A DNA stretch of 64,000 nucleotides, taken from the NCBI GenBank assembly GCA_021613335.1, contig JAJTWR010000005.1, positions 134,501-198,500 on the forward strand, read 5' to 3'. The number at the start of each line of letters is the position of its first letter. The first letter of the stretch is position 1. The notes below the pieces were generated by a model, which had not been told where the DNA came from, made no database searches, and worked only from the letters and a program-made list of their open reading frames with translations. Below are positions 24,722 through 36,089 of the stretch, one piece after another. The translations under genes and the position numbers were made by a program. The DNA is from Whitmania pigra (Eukaryota > Annelida > Clitellata > Hirudinida > Haemopidae).

Positions 24722-25505
24722 TCATTGAATAAAAATTTGAATTTCGGCCAATGCAAATTGTCTAGCAGGAAGGGTAAACTCCCCAAAGAAGGGCTTAAAT
24801 AGAAGTACGTATTGTCCAACAGTCTGGCTTGTGCAATTAATGTTTATGCTTTTCCCTTTACGCAGGGGCTTTTTAGGCCCTTCAGCACACAGCATGCAGT
24901 TGGAAATGCTATGTGATTTTGCTAATGCTTCGTTGCAAACATAAACATTGAATTTTTCCAGTAAAGTGAAATCTAAAATGAAAGTAATATTTTAATTAGA
25001 TATTGATAGAATTTTGACAATTATTTCAATTGCGACAAATTATCTTCTCTTTATGCATTCTCCGGACAAAAACATGATTGGTATATTTTCTCCAAAACAT
25101 CTGGTAATTACAACTCACAATAATTTTGATTTGCGGCAGTAACTTTGATCCCAGTTATTTTCTTTTGTGAGCTAAGGTCACCTTCCCACCATGCACCTTC
25201 CAGGCCAGAAATTGGATTGTTAAGTGCACATGCAAATGTACTTCTCTGTCCGTCGTAAGCTAAACTTGATTCAAGATTTGAACAGGTAGAGCTTTGCGTT
25301 GATCTTAATTGTTCACGCGGAAATTCAGATGAGTCTGTATTACATATAACATATATTTATTGATTACTTTCTTTAATTTAAACTATCATGTAATTAGTTT
25401 AAGTATTGTAATGAAATGATAAATTTAAAATTAGAATAATTTCTAGCCTGCCAAGAGCGTGCTAATACTCAAAGAAATGACAAAATAATGTTTTACTGAC
25501 AACAT
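24722..25505 (-). CDS. secreted FTP (F-type-lectin-like) protein, amplified subfamily copy 3 (inverted)
   Basis: Minus-strand exons 25448-25505, 25119-25334 and 24722-24972 give 174 aa. It is the inverted sister of copy 1, with the same GC donor at the end of exon 1. All exons are open. A notable change is LAYDGQ where nearly every relative has LAHDG. Exon 3 reads FNVYVCNEALAKSHS, CMLCAEGPKK and FKPFFGEFTLP, followed by the usual LAEIQIFIQ end. It probably remains functional. The His-to-Tyr change could affect ligand binding, but whether that His matters in this family is not known to me. Confidence 0.83.
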
Positions 25506-25780
25506 ACTGCTTAATAATTTGAACCCTTCATAAAATTTCTGTTTAAATACTTTCGGGCAATTTCCAATGCTGACAATTTGTCGATTTTATAAAACTCCAT
25601 AAATTATCCGATAATGGTATCTATTATCTCTGGATTATTCACCTTGATTCATTTGCTTTTTGACAACATACAAATTGATTTTAATGGAGGTGATAAATTA
25701 GATTTGCGTCAAACAAATTAAGTTTTATCATATAATTATTAAAACATTTATTGAATTATTTATAAATCAGTGGAACAATT

Positions 25781-26404
25781 GCAAGTGCTATCAATGAAGG
25801 TTAGGCTCAACTCGAGTATATGTGGCTCTGAAAAATTCTGCTAATGTGACTTGGCAGAACTAGTAGAATAACTATTACATTGCTTAATTTCTAAAATTAT
25901 GTGTTATTTTTTCTACGAATACGAAAAAAATGAATCAAAACATCCAAAAGCGGATCAAGATAAAGAGAATCATCAAAGGATTGATGATTGGATAAGCTAT
26001 ATCAAAGTTATAATCAAAGCCCGAACAACAATTAAATTTCGGTAAAAAAATACCGTAATTTCACCCCTACTACACGCTCGTTTTGCTCGATTTTACGTAC
26101 CGCGCACCCCCCTCTGCGTGCTATAATCGCATGCGTGTTATGCTAGATGAAATTTACATGAATTTTATTCCCGACCAACACCAATAAATAATTTCAATGA
26201 TAGCGCAGATTCTTTATTGTTTTTTTTTTGTAAAAACTGTAGACTATATTTCAAATTTTAAATAGTTTATAATTGGTTGGGCATTGATGCATTGTATAAA
26301 GAACTTCCGATATACAGAAGCACGTGGCAAAATAGTCACGTTAATCCTTGCATTGTCCGACTTACGAATTTTGTGACGTCAACTTAAATTTAACTTAAAC
26401 TAAA
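25781..26404. other. intergenic
   Basis: No gene seen. A stretch near 26050-26390 resembles sequence around 24340-24600 (A-rich and T-rich runs, then TTTAAATAGTTTATA and a GCATTGATGCATTGTATAAA-like segment), so it is another copy of the downstream flank of the gene unit. Confidence 0.45.
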
Positions 26405-26690
26405 ATGATAATAATAGCCCAAAACAAAATAGCCAAAACAGCCCAGGACAAAACATCCCTGTCAGAACAATATCGTCAATATAGCCCGGTGTCAAAATAG
26501 CCCAGGACAAACAGCCCAAGAAAAAATAGCTTAGGACAAAATAGCCCTGTCAATGTATTTAAAATAATATTTTTGTGAGTTTAATTCACTTTATCACCAT
26601 GTCACGTGGACAAGTAACAATTCCACAATGAACCAATTCTACCGCTATTTTGACGGGGCCGTTTTGACTTACCTGTTGGACATCACCAAC
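26405..26690. mobile_element. MITE-like element with a reiterated AATAGCCC motif
   Basis: Contains many degenerate iterations of AATAGCCCaGGACAA, and at the other end the inverted form GCTATTTTGACGGGGC. Part of it matches one end of the smaller MITE at 29839-30028 (GACAAAATAGCCC then GTCAATGTAT). Boundaries are not sharp and I found no clear target duplication. Confidence 0.55.
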
Positions 26691-27621
26691 CATTTGGAGA
26701 TCCAAGGTGAAAAACATTCTTTTCTTTATCTTTAAAATGCCTACCTTTGAAATTTTTTAAAATGCAGATGATTATTGGAACTTAAAATAATGAGTACATA
26801 AATATGTAAGGTGATACTATCCTGCAAGGATACTAGGTAATTTGATGCTTTGGGCAGTTAAAAAAAGATATAATTCAGGCAAATAAGCAACACTTACTCC
26901 GCCAAGTTTTACCCACTGCTTATTGGCAGACTGTTTCTGAGCCGTATATACTCGAGCAATACGTCCTTATTCTATAGCGTTTCCTGACGATGAAGGCATG
27001 GTTTAGAACACGACAAATTATATGCCGTTACAACAAACCATTCAGCCAGCAACAATATCACGAATTACCACATCATTACATTATATTAACATCAACTGTT
27101 CGTTATGTGGATTAATGGATTATGTCTCAGTGGTTGTAAATATTTTACGAAATAAATGTTCATCTCAATTTTTTTTTAGATGATACTACATCTAACCCTT
27201 GATGAACTGTCAGCTGAAATAGCTGTTTGTGCCAGAATGCAAAATTACTTATGTAACATATTCGAAAATTGGATTTCTTCAATTTGCTATTTTCTACCTT
27301 TTAGTAGCATGTAATTTCACCATCTACAATTGTTCTACTGATCTACAAATAATTGACTAGAAGTTTGATTAATTAAATCATAAAACTTTTTTATTTAGAA
27401 AATTAAATAAAATAACAACATAAATCTCCTTCAATGCAATCATTAATATTAATTTGTTCGTTGTCAATGAACATGAGTCTAGGTGATCAATCGGGAGATA
27501 TTATAGATATCATTATCAGGTAATTTATGAAGTTATGTAAAATCGACTAATTGTCAGCATTGGAAATAGTTGAAAAGTATTTAAATAGAAAATTTATGAA
27601 GTATTCAAATTGTTAAGCAGT

Positions 27622-28424
27622 ATGTTCTCATTAAATCATTATTTGTTTATTTCGTTGAATATATTCACGGCAGGTTAAAAAGTTTTATAATAACTTACTT
27701 ACATTAATTTATTTATGAAGCATTATTTTATTAGTTTAAATTTATCATTTCATTACTATACTTCAAATAATTAGATAATTGCTTAACTAAAGAGAGTAAT
27801 CATTAAATGTATGTTGTATATAATACAGGCTCATATGTCTTTCCGTCTGGACAATTAAGATCAGCGCAAAGCTCTACCTGTTCAAATCATGAATCAAGTT
27901 TAGCTCACGACGGAAAGTTAAATACATTTGCATGTGCACTTAATAATCCAATGTCTGGCGTGGAAGGTGCATGGTGGGAAGGTGACCTTAGTTCACAAAA
28001 GAAAATAACTGGGATCAAAGTTACTGCCACAATTCAAAATTATTGTTAGTTATAATTATCACATTTTTTGGACGAAATATACCGACCATGTTTTTGCCCG
28101 GAGACAGAACGTTTAACATAAATTGTCACAATTGACATATCAATATTTAACTACAAGATTATTTTCATTTTAGATTTCACGTTGCTGGAAAAATTCAATA
28201 TTTATGTTTGCAACGATGCATTAGCAATATCACATAGCATTTCCGACTGCGTGCTGTGTGCTGAAGGGCCTAAAAAGCACTCGCATAAAGGGAAAAGCAT
28301 AAACCTTAATTGCACAAGCCAGACTGTTGGACAATACGTATTTCTATTTAAACCCCTCTCTGAGGCGTTTACTCTTCCTGCTAGACAAATAGCATTTGCC
28401 GAAATCCAAGTTTTTATTGATTGA
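27622..28424 (+). CDS. secreted FTP (F-type-lectin-like) protein, amplified subfamily copy 4
   Basis: Exons 27622-27673, 27829-28044 and 28174-28424 give 172 aa. The signal exon is two codons shorter than in copies 1-3 (MFSLNHYLFISLNIFTAG), and the donor is a normal GT (GCAG|GTTAAA). Exon 2 has VFPSGQLRSAQSSTC, LAHDGKLNTFACAL and AWWEGDLSSQKK. Exon 3 has FNIYVCNDAL, CVLCAEGPKKH, INLNCTSQTVGQYVFL and AFAEIQVFI. Its upstream flank matches that of copy 1 back to about 26960. The frame is intact. Confidence 0.85.
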
Positions 28425-29205
28425 ATATATGGTTGTTTTACACCACACTAACAAACTGAGTATTTCCTTACGATTTGTTTTTGAAACGCTCCAACTCGTC
28501 CATTATGATGAAATCTCCATTGGAAATGTTATTCTTATTTGCTAAAACTAGAACAAATTACTATTTCTAAATTTGATGTACGATGATCGTTGATATTTAA
28601 AATAGTATACCAACAGTTACAATGCATTACGTCTGACAGAGTTTTGGAAAATTCCAAATTTTCAAAGTAGGATACCCATGTAAAGATAATAATATTTCTA
28701 CATTATATAGATTATGGTGTCAGAAAATAACAACTTTTTTGAGATGCCTTTGCGAGAAAACTTTTTATCTGATCCAATCCATCGGTATTGCTGTTCAATA
28801 AATGTAATTTCTCTTTTTAACTTATTTAATAACAACAATGTTACTTTTTTGTATTTCTCTAACAAAAGATCACTTTTAATCAAGCCTTTTGCATGTAAAC
28901 TGGAAATTTTATATCCAGGTTTTCTTTCCACCTATTCAATCATCACAGAATTTCTAAATCAATATCGATGAACACCGTTGGAGTCTGGCGCTTCACCAAG
29001 TGAATTGTTAAACGGGAGGCAATTACGAGGCACATTAAATATGTTTTTTCTTTTGGGGCAAATACATATTTAGAGAGATATTAGCAATATATTTCAGTCG
29101 TCTTTAAGTTTCGAAATGTTTGCTGCAAATAAAGTTTCTGACTCAGTTTTATGATGTTTATTAATCATAGGAAGACCCAACAGACATACCTAGAGCCTTT
29201 ACTGG
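28425..29205. other. intergenic
   Basis: Overlapping open frames on both strands at 28698-28971 have no recognisable motif and I do not support them. Nothing else is seen. Confidence 0.3.
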
Positions 29206-29262
29206 CAGTGATGGGTAGTATTTCAAATCAAGTGATTTAAAATCACGAAATAAAGTCACCTT

Positions 29263-30802
29263 CAGTGTTGTAAAAATTACCTCATTTCGGTAACTAGTTA
29301 CAAGTAAAAGTAATAGCTCAAAAAGCTACTTAAGTATAAGTAAGAGTATTTTCTCAAAAAGTTACTCAAGTAAAAGTAAAAAGTTACAGCATCCAAAAGT
29401 TACTTTTAAGTAAAAATTACAAGTAACTTTGATGCCGCCATTATTGTGATCATACATCATTCCGTATTATTTAAAAGGAATTGTTTCTTCTATTAACGTT
29501 AAAAAAAATTATTGGCATTAACTGCTAGTACTAACTGCTAGTATTAACAGTCATTAAGTAATAACATTAGAACTAATTTATTCTTTATGTGATTTTATTA
29601 TTTATTACAATCACAAACATTTGTTAATTTTTAACATAACTAAGTCCTCGAATAGTTTGTCATTCATTATGGTCTTTCGGCTGTTCATACCAGCATAGCT
29701 GAATAAACGTTCAACAGCTGCACTAGCTGGCAGAGGAGCGTTCAACTGGATAAATAATGTTCATGCCATCTGATCGGTCTTGAAGAAATTGCATCAGAAT
29801 ATCAGTTGACCTTGTGCAATTGAAGAAACTGTCTTCAACGGCACCCCGTCATAATAGCCCGGCGACAAAACAGCCCCGTCAAAATAGCACTATCAAAACA
29901 TAAAACTCATTTCATTTAATTAAATTTGAAATAAGTTATAGGTTAATGTATCAACTCATATAAATATTTTTTTTATAAAGATACATTGACGGGGCTATTT
30001 TGTCGCTGGGCTATTTTGACGGGTCACCGTCTTCAACATTGTCAGCATCAGATGAATGAGATGCTTTCAGCTCGTCTACCATTGCTTCATTAGAAGATGC
30101 TATTTTGGCTACCAGTTTCTCATGAAGCTTGACAACCTTTGGCAACAGATATATTAACCCATATTCCTTAACTTCTGTTGGATGCATGCGTTCCACGTGC
30201 TTCTTCAAGTTAGATGAAGAACCTTCATATGCTGAACATATAGTTTTTTTTCTGTTGGCAGAGTAGGAATGCATACTTATGTGATTTTCCTTTGATTAAA
30301 ATCTGAACATTTTGTTGAAATACGGCCACGGACTATCTTCACGCTTGTTCCTCTTATCTTCGCTAACGACACTCAAACTGGCTTCAAATGAATCCATACT
30401 ACGATATATTAAATCTTATCTTATAATATTAGATGTATATAATATTATATATTAAAAAAGCTTCGGTATGACTAATCAACAATTTCCGATTTAACAAAAA
30501 CGACCGGCGATAACCACAACAACAAATGAGCGATGATCGGAAAGAGGAAGGTTTTCGAACGAACCAAAGAATAACAATCTAGAATTTTAAAAATTTTTAA
30601 ATAAACTAATTTAAAATTTTATTTATGTTACTTTGTAACGTTTTGTGCAAAAAAGGTAACTAATTAAAAGTATGACCGAAAATAGTAATTTGTTACAAGT
30701 AAGAGTAAAAGTTTTTTTTGTAACTGTTACAAGTAAAAAGTACCAAGAATTGTAATTAATTACAGTAACGAATTACATGTAATTCGATACTGCACAACAC
30801 TG
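29263..30802 (-). mobile_element. inner hAT transposon, internally deleted
   Basis: Ends are CAGTGTTG and CAACACTG, flanked by a perfect 8-bp duplication GTCACCTT (29255-29262 and 30803-30810). On the minus strand it keeps a BED-type zinc-finger piece at 30038-30274 (SSSNLKKHVERMHP) and a dimerisation-domain piece near 29640-29740 (ASAAVERLFSYAG). The transposase middle is missing. Both ends carry subterminal AAGTAAAAGT-type repeats. A 190-bp MITE is inserted within the coding remnant. The perfect target duplication suggests it is younger than the outer element. Confidence 0.9.
29839..30028. mobile_element. 190-bp MITE inside the inner hAT
   Basis: Long terminal inverted repeats start GGCACCCCGTCATAATAG and end CTATTTTGACGGGTCACC. 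The 9-mer gtcttcaac flanks it on both sides (29830-29838 and 30029-30037), consistent with a 9-bp target duplication. The interior is AT-rich and non-coding. It splits the BED-finger remnant of the host transposon. Confidence 0.8.
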
Positions 30803-31202
30803 GTCACCTTTGTGATTTTTTGATTTGATTCAAAATCATCGTGTGTTGTGCGATTTTGATTTTTATTTTTAATCATATTTTTGATGATTGATGATTTTTT
30901 TTATCATGTAAAAATCACGAAATCATATAAAAATTTAAATTTTAAAATTTAGTTTTTTAAAATATATAATATCTTTCTTTATGACATTAGCAGTTGATAA
31001 TCGATGCAACTTCCTTTTATTTACTTGTATTGTTGTTGTTAGTGCTATTCCGACCTCATGGTGAACGAAAGTTGTAAAATTGTTGATAATGATAAAACAA
31101 AAAGTCACTGTTAACAAGGCAAACAGTATCCGCACCAATACGATGAATTACTTGTCTGATCTCTCCAGCCATGAATCAAGCCTAGTCAAAAAAATCTTTG
31201 TT

Positions 31203-31389
31203 GTAACTTCATTTATTTATATAGCGCCATATGCATAGCGTCAGATGCGCTTCTTGTAACCATTTATATAGCGCTCCTTCCCAAGGGAAATGGTGGCAGT
31301 GTCGACTGGGTTTCGAACACGACACATTACGACTGTTGCCAAAACCGCCGTATGCAGGCACGTAACCTATTCGGCTAACCTGCGTGCCC
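31203..31389 (-). mobile_element. tRNA-derived SINE inserted in the outer hAT
   Basis: Same family as the 16.2-kb copy: box A TTAGCCGAATAGG and box B TGTTCGAAACCC on the minus strand, with the same 3' body. Short flanking CTTTGT on both sides may be its target duplication. The frames read through it on both strands are chance. Confidence 0.8.
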
Positions 31390-31751
31390 CTAGTCACTTT
31401 GTGCGCTATAATACAACGCTGCCACCATTAGCTCCCGTGGAGAGGTTATTTAGTTCAACAGGATTGATTGAAACATCAAGAAGGAACAGACTACATGATT
31501 CGATGTTTAAAAAACTTTTGTTTTTAAAAGTTAATAAAAGCTTTTGAAAATTTACAGTTTTGAAAAAATTCGTACACTTTTTGGTAAAGATTGATTTGAT
31601 TTTGATGATTTTTGAAATACCTCTACAAGTGAACCTGATTTTAACGTCAAATCACATGCTGATGAACCTGATTTCGATTTCAAATCACTTTTTGTCTGGT
31701 GATCTTGATTTTGAGTTCCAATCACTCTGAACGTGATTTTACCCGTCACTG

Positions 31752-32294
31752 CTTACTGGTAATTTCTTCAATATATTATTTTCTGGCTCCGAATATCAGA
31801 TAATTCCAACATTTGCAATTTTATTAATTTTAAAAAATTAAATGTAACCGAGTTGATTAAATTGTTAATTGATTTAGAAATTTTACTTTTGGTTTTAATC
31901 ATTCTGTGGATTGAGTTTATCATAAATATTATAAAATGATTAATTCATTAATATAGGATCATCCAATGGAAATGCCTTGAATATACGACAAACACACTTT
32001 TAAGTTTTTATCTATAGATTAAGTAATAGCTTCAATAAATAAATCATTGAGCCTAGAGTATTTGAATAGTTATTAGAATAACAATAATATAAATCTTTTT
32101 TATCACCACCATTAATATCAATTTGTTTGTTGTCCAAAAAACATATTAATCACGTTGAATTATAATTTGGAGATGCTAAAGATACCACCGTATAATTTAT
32201 GGAATTTTATAAAATCGCTAAATTATCAACAACGTAAATAATCAAAAAAGCATTTAAATGGAAACTTTATGAAGTAATCAAGTTATTAAACAAG
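31752..32294. other. upstream flank of the 32.3-kb FTP gene
   Basis: From about 32100 it shows diverged similarity to the upstream flanks of the other FTP genes (TATCACCACCATTAAYATCAAT, a TTTGTTGTC run, and AAACTTTATGAAG about 20 nt before the start codon). No exon lies here. Confidence 0.5.
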
Positions 32295-33237
32295 ATGCTA
32301 TCACTAAAAAAATATTTGGTTTTTTCATTAATTATAAGGGCATTAGTTGCAGGTTAGAAAGTAGAACAAGATGCACTCAGTTACTTAATTTTGAAACTTT
32401 AACTATTTAATTTTAAATTATGAATACATTATTATACATAAAATTATGACAGCATATATAAATAGTTTTCAAATTTGCTTCTCAATAATACATGTAAATA
32501 TTACAAAATGATGTTCCTCAATGTAGGATCGTCTGTCTTTCCTAGTGCAAAATTAAGATCAGTGCAAAGCAGCACGTGTTCTAATTATCAATCAAATTTG
32601 GCCCACGATGGAAAACCCAATACTTTCTCATGTTCACTTAACAATCCAGTTTTCGGCTTGGAAGGGCCATGGTGGGAAGGTGACCTTAGCTCAAAACAGA
32701 CAATAACTGGGATTAAAGTTTCTGCCCCAAGACAAAATTATTGTGAGCTTATTTAAATTCTTAATTATAACTTTTGTGTGTTTTGATATTTGAGAACAAA
32801 TGCCATAAGTTGAAAGTAATACCTCAGTATTTACATTGCCATTCTGCCACTTGAACTTGCGTTGTTTGCACTTTTTTTTCAGATTCTTCTTAATTATTAG
32901 ATCTTTTGGAGGGAAATATCGGTCATTTGTCATCACCGACTTATCCGTGTGCAGTCAATTACTCCGTTATTGCTTTGTTTTAGATTCCACGTTGTTGGGC
33001 AAATTCTCAGTTTATATTTGCAACGATACTGCAATAACATCAAACAGCATTACCGAATGCACACTGTGTGCTCAAAGCCATGAAGTTCATTTGAAGAAAG
33101 GAAAAAGTGAAGAAATTAATTGCAATGAAAAGACTGTTGGACAATACGTACTTCTATTTAAACAGCTCTCTGCTGGGGAGTTTAATCTTCCTTCTAGACA
33201 ATTGGCAATAGGCGAAATCCAAATTTATATTCAATGA
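32295..33237 (+). CDS. secreted FTP (F-type-lectin-like) protein
   Basis: Exons 32295-32352, 32527-32742 and 32984-33237 give 175 aa. The signal exon is MLSLKKYLVFSLIIRALVAG, with donor GCAG|GTTAGA. Exon 2 (216 nt) has SVFPSAKLRSVQSSTC, LAHDGKPNTFSC and PWWEGDLSSKQTITG. The split Tyr leads into YSTLLGKFSVYIC. Exon 3 has CTLCAQSHE, INCNEKTVGQYVLLFK and QLAIGEIQIYI. It is related to the amplified subfamily, but here the conserved ACAL of exon 2 reads SCSL. The two short introns are 174 and 241 nt. Confidence 0.85.
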
Positions 33238-33725
33238 ATGGATGCGATATATTTCACTAAAAAATGAGTATTTTCTTACAAAAGATTAAAAAAAGCTCAA
33301 TAATAAATTTAAAATGTGATGTAGACAATTTTTAATACTTAAAATTAATAAATAAATATCTAAATTGATGTCTGCAAAAATATTACGTCATTCGACATTA
33401 TGGGGAAGTCAGTTAAATAGTATATAATTCAGGCAAATATATAAAAAAAAAGATAAGTTCCTAAATCCTCAATGTTATTACCATTGTATTATATTTTAAA
33501 ATATTACAAAACAGATCAAGTCATTAAGTCCCGAGGAGATGTAAATATTAAACTAGATTATTTATTTTTATTAATTTATTTATTTATACACTATTTTACA
33601 ACATTCCCTACAAACCCCTTATAATGTTAACTAGAGTTGTGTAAGAATACATAAGTAATATAACTGTTAATAATATAGCAGCAAAGCAATGGACCTCTTG
33701 TAGTTTCGACCTCATCCTAACCTAA
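33238..33725. other. intergenic
   Basis: No gene or recognised repeat before the 342-bp element. Confidence 0.3.
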
Positions 33726-34067
33726 TGAAATAACCGGGGGGGGGGTCCGCAAACTGTAAGTTAATTGACAAGTTTATTAGAGCAAATAATCAGTTAAGGG
33801 AACTGAATAACCGAAATAAGGTGTTTAAGGGTTTTGAGATGCTTAAGGATGCAAATGGCTTTTTACCTGTCTGAACTCCTCTTTTTGGGCTATTCTAACG
33901 ACTACGTAGAAAAGGACATTAAAAATAATAAAATAATGATTTAATAAATTAAATAAAATAATGCTTTAATTAATTTTTTAATTATCTTTTATTAATCTTT
34001 AATTAATAAAATAATGATTTAATTATTTGGCAATATAAACTTAATTATTTATTGCTCGGTTATAACA
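33726..34067 (+). mobile_element. TG...CA-type repeat, copy 2 (342 bp)
   Basis: Starts TGAAATAACC and ends GGTTATAACA, so its ends are imperfect inverted repeats. CTAA flanks it on both sides (33722-33725 and 34068-34071). It has a run of nine G near its start and an internal AT-rich expansion relative to copies 1 and 3. Confidence 0.75.
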
Positions 34068-34344
34068 CTAATATCAGTTTAACACATTTTTAGACAGTAT
34101 ATAGGAAATAACTGCGCAGCTAATGTAATATATTAAAAATAAATTTTGACGAATCTTAATAATTCATATGATATGCGGAAGCCTTTAAATTAGCTTAGAA
34201 TAATAGCCCAGATCTTATATCTTAATTAAGATTTATTTGTGATTCTGATTCGTAATATTATTTTGCAAATGTATCTCTTAATCGCAATGGATTTACCAAT
34301 TTATCAGTTTGTAAGTTCTTCCTTTCTAAATTACGAATTCTTTT

Positions 34345-34567
34345 TTGATAAAATTCACAAGTTCTATTTGCACTGAAAGTTTAGTGAAATCAATACCATT
34401 TGAAGTTTTGCGTGAGCTCAAGTAACTGAAGATTCTGCAACTCTCGAAGGAGAACTAACTCTCAGTCGGACAATGACTACATCCGTTTGATGTTTACATC
34501 TTACTCAAAAGTTTACCCTTCCTGTTAGACAAATTGCATTAGCTGTAATCCAAATTTTTATCAAGTT
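34345..34567 (+). pseudogene. decayed FTP exon 3 (copy related to 48.1 kb)
   Basis: The tail is recognisable (TTTACCCTTCCTGTTAGACA, then an IALAVIQIFI-like end), and a TTCTATTTGCACTGAA stretch marks the start. In-frame stops and small deletions break it, and no exon 1 or 2 lies upstream. The same remnant occurs at 48143-48361, and its start occurs again at 56035-56090. Confidence 0.65.
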
Positions 34568-34872
34568 GAAATTGAAGACGGATTTGTAATTCATTAACAA
34601 GTCTATGGTGACGATTTGTTTATACTGAAACATTGAACTCTTTAGTTATTCTAACCCGCGATCTTTTAAAGACTACTTTAGGTTTTTTCACAATCGTTTC
34701 ACAATTCGAAAGTTTGAATGCTAATAATAAAGTGGCATCAACAATTAATGCACAAATTAAGCATTCCGAGCTCCCTTCATTTCATAACAACGGAACCTGA
34801 GTGGATTATTCGTTTATTGCCAAATAGCGAAGTATAGAAATGTTTAAAAGAATCCAGAATAAAGGAAGTTTA

Positions 34873-35265
34873 AACAGGATATTATTAAAAATTAATTTGG
34901 TTATCTTCAGGTGCATTAGAACATCAATTGTAGGTTAGAAACTAGAAACGTTATATAACAATATTTTTATTTTAAAAATAATTTTCCGATTTTGTTGTAA
35001 GTTAATATTTCATTAATTGATTGATATTGATTAATAGGATATGAATCGTATTAAATGCTTTAAATACCATTTTACTGCATAGATATAAAATCGATATTTG
35101 CAAGGAAAGTTTGCAATATTTTGAAGGCAGAGCACTTGATACATCTCTAAGTCCGGGATGGACCAGAATGACAAATTGCAATGACTTACCACAGGGGCAT
35201 TTGTAGTCCTGATGATAGAAAGCACCAAAGATATACTATCGAGACAACTCACCATTACTGTAATC
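34873..35265 (+). pseudogene. decayed relative of the 40.3-kb FTP gene, exon 2 missing
   Basis: 34873-34934 matches the signal exon of the gene at 40337 (AATTTGGTTATCTTC, ACATCAATTGTAG|GTTAGA), but the start codon is lost (GGATAT where the gene has ATGATG). 35085-35265 aligns with its exon 3 (AATCGATATTTGC, AGGAAAGTTTG, then CCGGGATGGACC against CCAGGAGAAAAC), with stops and shifts. The 216-nt exon 2 is absent. The flank 34700-34870 also matches 40080-40330, so a whole gene unit was copied and then decayed. Confidence 0.7.
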
Positions 35266-35799
35266 TACATTGTCGAATAATATTTGATAAGTTGATTAAT
35301 TACTGTCCTTAGAAGCACTTTTGTCTTGAAATTATTATGCTCCCCTGTTATTTCTTGTTGAAAATGTGATTCGTTCTTGAAACGACTTGAAGCTTGAAAG
35401 TGTATGACGTTTAGCTATTTTCTAAACTCAACGACGGCTATTTTGATCACAATCATTTCTACGTTTCTATCACTTCAAGCATCAAGAAGCTGATAGCCAA
35501 CTTAATAATTGTTTTTTCAACTTTTATATTTCATTGTTTTTTTATATTTTAAATTGTTTCAATCATATAATTTAATGTCAATTTCGGTTTTAAATTGGTA
35601 TTGGTAGTAGTTGGATAATTCGTCGCAGTAGAAATATCTCAACTAAAATATGACATTAAATTTCAGTTGAACGAGAATTAAAAATTTTTGTTTTCTTTTT
35701 TCGTCGACTTTATTTTTTATATTTAAGTTGAACTTATTTTAGTCAGATCATATGAACTCTATCAATTTTTTAAAATTTTCTAACTAAAGTACATCGAAA

Positions 35800-35895
35800 C
35801 ATTTTTATATTTTATATTATTATATTTTATATTTTTATATTATTATATTTTATATTTTTATATCAACAAATTTTATATTTTTATATCAACAAACA
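35800..35895. repeat. AT-rich minisatellite
   Basis: Iterations of TTATATTATTATATTTTATA followed by two TTTTATATCAACAAA units. The homologous segment near 53645-53680 has essentially one unit, so the array expanded in this copy or contracted in the other. Confidence 0.65.
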
Positions 35896-36089
35896 ATGGT
35901 TTATATAACAAAAAAAATACAAAATATTGGTTAGATATGACCTATATTTTAGAAGATATTGCCGTTTTTATGTGATAATCTTACTTTTCAAATGTTTCGA
36001 AAGTCAGCCATACATAATGTGTCATAACAACTGTTGTAAATGAGATATAGTATTTATTTTTAGTAGATTTGTTTGCCTAACTTATTAAA

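Larger units (their letters stand above)
22575..25780 (-). repeat. right arm of the large inverted repeat
   Basis: Reverse complement of the left arm at 16958-20075. It carries FTP copy 3 on the minus strand and, near the spacer, only the first about 75 nt of the exon 3 belonging to the left-arm minus-strand gene. A 309-bp element (23374-23682) is inserted in this arm alone, which shows that it arrived after the duplication. Both arms otherwise keep the same order of non-genic landmarks. Confidence 0.85.
29206..31751 (+). mobile_element. outer hAT transposon, decayed, interrupted by other elements
   Basis: Terminal inverted repeats are CAGTGATGGGTA at 29206 and TACCCGTCACTG ending at 31751. 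The flanking 8-mers, tttactgg and cttactgg, differ at one base, as expected for an old hAT target duplication. The region 31400-31545 encodes the remains of the transposase C-terminal dimerisation domain on the plus strand (PPLAPVERLFSSTGLIETS, then RRNRLHDSMFKKLLFLK). A second hAT (29263-30802) sits just inside the left end and a SINE (31203-31389) interrupts the transposase remnant. Little of the transposase survives, so this copy cannot be autonomous. Confidence 0.85.

Noticed and set aside
28698..28971. Overlapping open frames on both strands
   Set aside because: No motif, no splice context, no paralogue within the window.
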